Source: Candidatus Binatia bacterium (GTDB taxonomy: Bacteria; Desulfobacterota_B; Binatia; UBA9968). Taken from it: DNA of 7,470 nucleotides. Position numbers and translations under genes: made by a program. The DNA lies in the NCBI GenBank assembly GCA_025922795.1, contig JAICHC010000123.1, positions 1-7,470 on the forward strand, read 5' to 3'. Shown piece after piece: positions 5,540 through 7,470 of this stretch; the first letter of the stretch is position 1, and every line of letters begins with the position of its first letter. The notes under the pieces are model-generated. The model ran no database searches. It was not told the origin of the DNA and saw only the letters and a program-made list of their open reading frames with translations.

Positions 5540-6622
5540 ATGAAAAACTTAAATGAAGCCTCGGCGTTTTCGCGCAAGAGCCCCTACGAAATCTACCAGG
5601 AATGGGAAGAGATCCCGGTCTACAAAGATTTCATCGTCCCGGACCTGCTGGAGTTGAAACTCGGCGACTGGATGCGCAGCGGCGGCAAAGCGGCCTTTGT
5701 CAATATGGACGGCGCCGGCGGCACTTGCGATACCGTCGTTGAGGAAATCGCGCCGGGCGGCCAGCTTAGGCCGCAACGGCACATGTACGAGAAGGCGATT
5801 TTCATTTTGGAAGGTCAGGGCGCGACCACGATTTGGAATGAAGGCGGCAAAAAACATACGCTCGAGTGGCAAAGAGGCAGTCTTTTTTCAGCGCCGCTCA
5901 ATTGCTGGCATCAGCACTTTAACGCTCAAGGACAAGCGCCGGTCAGAATGGTTTCCTTGACTGACGCGCCGGTGATCATCAATCGTTATCGCAATCTCGA
6001 TTACATTTTTAATAATAGTTTTGCATTCACCGACCGCTATAGCGGCGGTGCCGACGAGTGGGGCACGGGCGGCCGCTACATTCCGGAAGTCAAGCGCGGC
6101 CGCGTGTGGGAATCCAACTTCGTCGCCGATCTGTGGGGATTTCAACCGAAGGATTACAAAGAACGGGGCGGCGACAACCGCACCACGCTTTTCGAATTCG
6201 TCGACAACACCATGAGCGCGCATGTCTCGGAGTTCCCCTTCGGCAAGTACAAGAAGGCGCACCGTCATGGCGCGGGTGCACACATTGTTATGCTGACTGG
6301 TTCCGGCTATTCGTTTCTTTGGCCGGAAGGCGAGTACGGCACCAAGAAGCGCGTCGAGTGGGGACCTATGAGCATGTTCGTGCCGCCGATGCAGTGGTGG
6401 CATCAGCATTTTAATCCCGGGCCGGCGCCGGCGCGTTATCTAGCGCTCAAGCCATGGGGATTCAAATTCAACGTAGAGGATTTGAAGGACACGGGCGAAG
6501 ACGTCAAAAAAGGCGGCGCGCAAATCGAATACGAGGATCAAAACCCGGAAATTCACCGGATTTTTGTCGACGAATGCGAGCGCCGGGGCGCAGAAACGCG
6601 CATGCCGATGTTCGGCACGTGA
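5540..6622 (+). CDS. Bicupin, gentisate 1,2-dioxygenase-like
   Basis: A 360-residue protein with a strong GGGAGG ribosome site (5526-5531), eight bases before the ATG. It has two beta-barrel cupin halves. In the first, QRHMYEKAIFILEGQG (79-94) and NCWHQHFN (121-128) give H81, E84 and H124 or H126 as candidate ligands, with Gln in place of the first His of the HxH motif. In the second, AHRHGAGAHIVMLTGSG (240-256) and QWWHQHFN (285-292) give H241, H243 and H288 or H290, with an extra H248. The AHRH segment and three-histidine set recall gentisate 1,2-dioxygenase, a mononuclear Fe(II) ring-cleaving enzyme. Overall length is also similar to gentisate dioxygenases. The two halves share WHQHF, showing internal duplication. 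An oxygenase or other metal-dependent step on the same substrate as the HDO pair is likely; a cofactor- or sugar-binding role is possible. It is cytoplasmic, with no signal peptide, and is the last gene of the set. Confidence 0.8.
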   Translation: MKNLNEASAFSRKSPYEIYQEWEEIPVYKDFIVPDLLELKLGDWMRSGGKAAFVNMDGAGGTCDTVVEEIAPGGQLRPQRHMYEKAIFILEGQGATTIWNEGGKKHTLEWQRGSLFSAPLNCWHQHFNAQGQAPVRMVSLTDAPVIINRYRNLDYIFNNSFAFTDRYSGGADEWGTGGRYIPEVKRGRVWESNFVADLWGFQPKDYKERGGDNRTTLFEFVDNTMSAHVSEFPFGKYKKAHRHGAGAHIVMLTGSGYSFLWPEGEYGTKKRVEWGPMSMFVPPMQWWHQHFNPGPAPARYLALKPWGFKFNVEDLKDTGEDVKKGGAQIEYEDQNPEIHRIFVDECERRGAETRMPMFGT

Positions 6623-6629
6623 TCTCCAT

Positions 6630-6706
6630 GGCTATGGCGGCGGAAACTTCCACGGGTATGCATGAACGGGTCAGAACCCGCAGGAGCGTAAAGTTTTTCC
6701 ATAGCC
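6630..6706. repeat. 77-bp foldback element downstream of the bicupin gene
   Basis: GGCTATGG (6630-6637) pairs perfectly with CCATAGCC (6699-6706). Nested inside are AAACTT (6644-6649) with AAGTTT (6691-6696) and CGGGT-CAGA-ACCCG (6667-6680). The three nested stems begin only 8 bp after the bicupin stop codon. No T-run follows the outer stem on the plus strand, so this is not a standard intrinsic terminator. It could be a REP-like sequence, an mRNA 3'-end stabiliser or a small structured RNA. The region after it is AT-rich and may carry the pilin promoter. Confidence 0.5.
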
Positions 6707-6758
6707 AAAATTAGAATGATGTGTTATTTTAGCCCGATAAATTGCCGGAAGTTATCCA

Positions 6759-7130
6759 ATGCAGATCGGGCACCCAGCATCTTCTAACCAAGGTTTTACT
6801 CTGCTCGAGCTTATTGTCGTCGTTGCTGTTTTAGGGATTCTTGCAGCGATTGCCGTGCAGCAATTCCAGATTCACCGCGCCCGAGCGATCGATGCGTCGA
6901 TGCGCTCCGATCTCAAAAACGCCGCGCTGGCCATGGAAAGCTACTACGGCGAATTTCTTTCGTATCCAATAACCGAAGCGGCGATTCTGATGGTGGGTTA
7001 TAGAAAAACCAGCGGCGTCACCTTATCGATCAGCGTTCCTACGCCGTCGACGTTTAACTTGACGGCCAGCCGGCCTCACGGCAGCCAACCGAGTTTTACC
7101 TTCGATAGCACGACCGGTCTGATCAACTGA
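6759..7130 (+). CDS. Type IV pilin-like protein (prepilin)
   Basis: A 123-residue protein with a class III prepilin leader. Residues 1-12 (MQIGHPASSNQG) are followed by FTLLELIVVVAVLGILAAIA, the classic processing and N-methylation motif. Prepilin peptidase would cut between G12 and F13, and E17 is the conserved fifth residue of the mature pilin. The hydrophobic helix spans about 13-33 and continues as an amphipathic alpha-1 (RARAIDASMRSDLKNAALAM). The C-terminal part contains VTLSISV and ends FTFDSTTGLIN, like short pilins of Deltaproteobacteria. It has no cysteines and so no disulfide-bounded D-region. After processing it would sit in the inner membrane and be assembled into a pilus or pseudopilus. 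GGAAG at 6747-6751, seven bases upstream, supports the ATG at 6759. The upstream 40 bp are AT-rich, but I cannot fix a convincing promoter. No other pilus gene is in the window, and it is probably not functionally linked to the oxygenase genes. Confidence 0.88.
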   Translation: MQIGHPASSNQGFTLLELIVVVAVLGILAAIAVQQFQIHRARAIDASMRSDLKNAALAMESYYGEFLSYPITEAAILMVGYRKTSGVTLSISVPTPSTFNLTASRPHGSQPSFTFDSTTGLIN

Positions 7131-7132
7131 TC

Positions 7133-7183
7133 ACGCGATAACGAGTTGTCGGAATTGCCGTTTGAGCCACAGCCCCATCGCGT
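7133..7183. repeat. 7-bp inverted repeat just after the pilin gene
   Basis: ACGCGAT (7133-7139) and ATCGCGT (7177-7183) are perfect inverted copies separated by 37 bp, starting 3 bp after the pilin stop. No T-run follows, so it is not a clear terminator. It could be a weak 3'-end hairpin or a chance match. Confidence 0.25.
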
Positions 7184-7198
7184 AGGTTGTCTTACTAT

Positions 7199-7419
7199 TA
7201 AGGAGTTCATAAGTATCTGACACAGGGCTGGTTGGACACGAAGGACGACTCGTTCCAAGCCCAGGCAAAGCGTCTGTAGGTCATCGGCCACCACCCGAGC
7301 CACGCCCCGAGTGCTTAATTTTGGGCGTGGGTGCGAAAGCGTCCTTTGAGTCCTGGTGCCTGCGCTTTCCACGACTCGCCCCGTCGTCCCAGTAGATCTT
7401 CTACCTAACGAACTCCTTA
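7199..7419. mobile_element. 221-bp foldback element with perfect 10-bp ends, MITE-like
   Basis: TAAGGAGTTC (7199-7208) is repeated in inverted orientation as GAACTCCTTA (7410-7419). Further matched blocks lie inside in the correct nested order: GGACGAC (7243-7249) with GTCGTCC (7383-7389); AAAGCG (7267-7272) with CGCTTT (7363-7368); GGCcACCA (7286-7293) with TGGTGCC (7354-7360, one bulged C); and an apical CCACGCCC/GGGCGTGG hairpin (7300-7307, 7323-7330). The outer repeat can be read as AGGAGTTC termini flanked by TA on both sides, as after insertion of an IS630/Tc1-mariner-type MITE. No transposase or convincing reading frame is inside. A structured non-coding RNA is the main alternative. 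Local stems that compete with the long foldback also exist: GAAAGCG/CGCTTTC (7335-7341, 7363-7369), and GGGC plus TTGGA with TCCAAGCCC (7225-7262). Family identity is unproven from a single copy. Confidence 0.5.
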
Positions 7420-7470
7420 GTAAACCCGCAAAAAACAGTTCCGCGGCCGAACCGTGGCGGCTCGTCTGCC

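Larger units (their letters stand above)
7131..7470. other. Non-coding region after the pilin gene
   Basis: These 340 bp contain the small inverted repeat at 7133-7183, the foldback element at 7199-7419 and 51 bp of trailing sequence up to the window edge. The minus-strand frame across 7076-7372 runs through the pilin end and the foldback arms and lacks family-like features. The last 51 bases could be the end of a gene lying outside the window on the minus strand, but the segment is too short to say. Confidence 0.4.

Noticed and set aside
6711..6741. Promoter for the pilin gene in the AT-rich stretch
   Set aside because: Candidate -10 boxes (TATTTT, GATAAA) lack a -35 at acceptable spacing, and no sigma-54 -24/-12 motif is present, so none could be assigned.
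7211..7279. Short plus-strand stretch that translates as YLTQGWLDTKDDSFQAQAKRL before a stop
   Set aside because: It looks peptide-like, but an in-frame stop lies just upstream at 7199-7201 with no start codon between, and the DNA is better explained as one arm of the foldback element. It could be a gene remnant, which cannot be settled here.
7076..7372. 98-codon minus-strand frame across the pilin 3' end and the foldback element
   Set aside because: It overlaps the pilin coding end and the matched inverted-repeat blocks, and has no ribosome site or recognisable domain.
1..7470. CRISPR array, tRNA or rRNA genes, phage or toxin-antitoxin modules
   Set aside because: No regularly spaced direct repeats, no tRNA- or rRNA-like sequence and no such protein families were recognised on either strand.

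Overview
The window reads as a piece of an uncultured, moderately GC-rich bacterial chromosome. The mix of genes fits a soil or sediment lineage of the Deltaproteobacteria, Binatota, Tectomicrobia or Rokubacteria type: an NMT1/TauA-type binding protein, a Pht5-like protein, PqqC/TenA-like proteins and a short type IV pilin. This placement is an inference from gene content; there is no rRNA or marker gene to test it.

Layout. Positions 1-421 (minus strand) hold the N-terminal 140 codons of a protein that looks like a VWA-domain (Mg-chelatase ChlD-like) family member, cut by the window edge. A 361-bp divergent intergenic region follows, with a promoter for the minus gene and an operator-like pair of nested inverted repeats. 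From 783 everything runs on the plus strand: a DAO-family FAD-dependent oxidoreductase (783-1898); after a 149-bp gap with a plausible promoter, a secreted NMT1/SsuA-like substrate-binding protein (2048-2983); overlapping it by ATGA, a cytoplasmic 4,5-dihydroxyphthalate decarboxylase-like protein (2980-3933); two tandem paralogues of the PqqC/TenA-like superfamily (3992-4708 and 4753-5457); and a 360-residue bicupin resembling gentisate 1,2-dioxygenases (5540-6622). A foldback element, a type IV pilin gene (6759-7130) and a second, larger foldback element (7199-7419) close the window.

Central idea. Both PqqC/TenA-like paralogues carry a complete six-residue ligand set in the pattern E, H, E, HxxxDxxH. 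This is the signature of haem-oxygenase-like diiron oxygenases (HDOs, such as UndA, CADD and SznF), not of the cofactor-free PqqC or thiaminase TenA that automatic annotation would suggest. Together with the bicupin (probable mononuclear metal dioxygenase), the Pht5-like decarboxylase homologue, the uptake protein and perhaps the FAD oxidoreductase, they look like one uptake-plus-oxidation pathway for a small organic acid or aromatic/heteroatom compound. The substrate cannot be read from the sequence. The control features seen are the ATGA coupling, a hairpin that presents the Shine-Dalgarno sequence of the second HDO gene in its loop, and foldback elements on both sides of the pilin gene.
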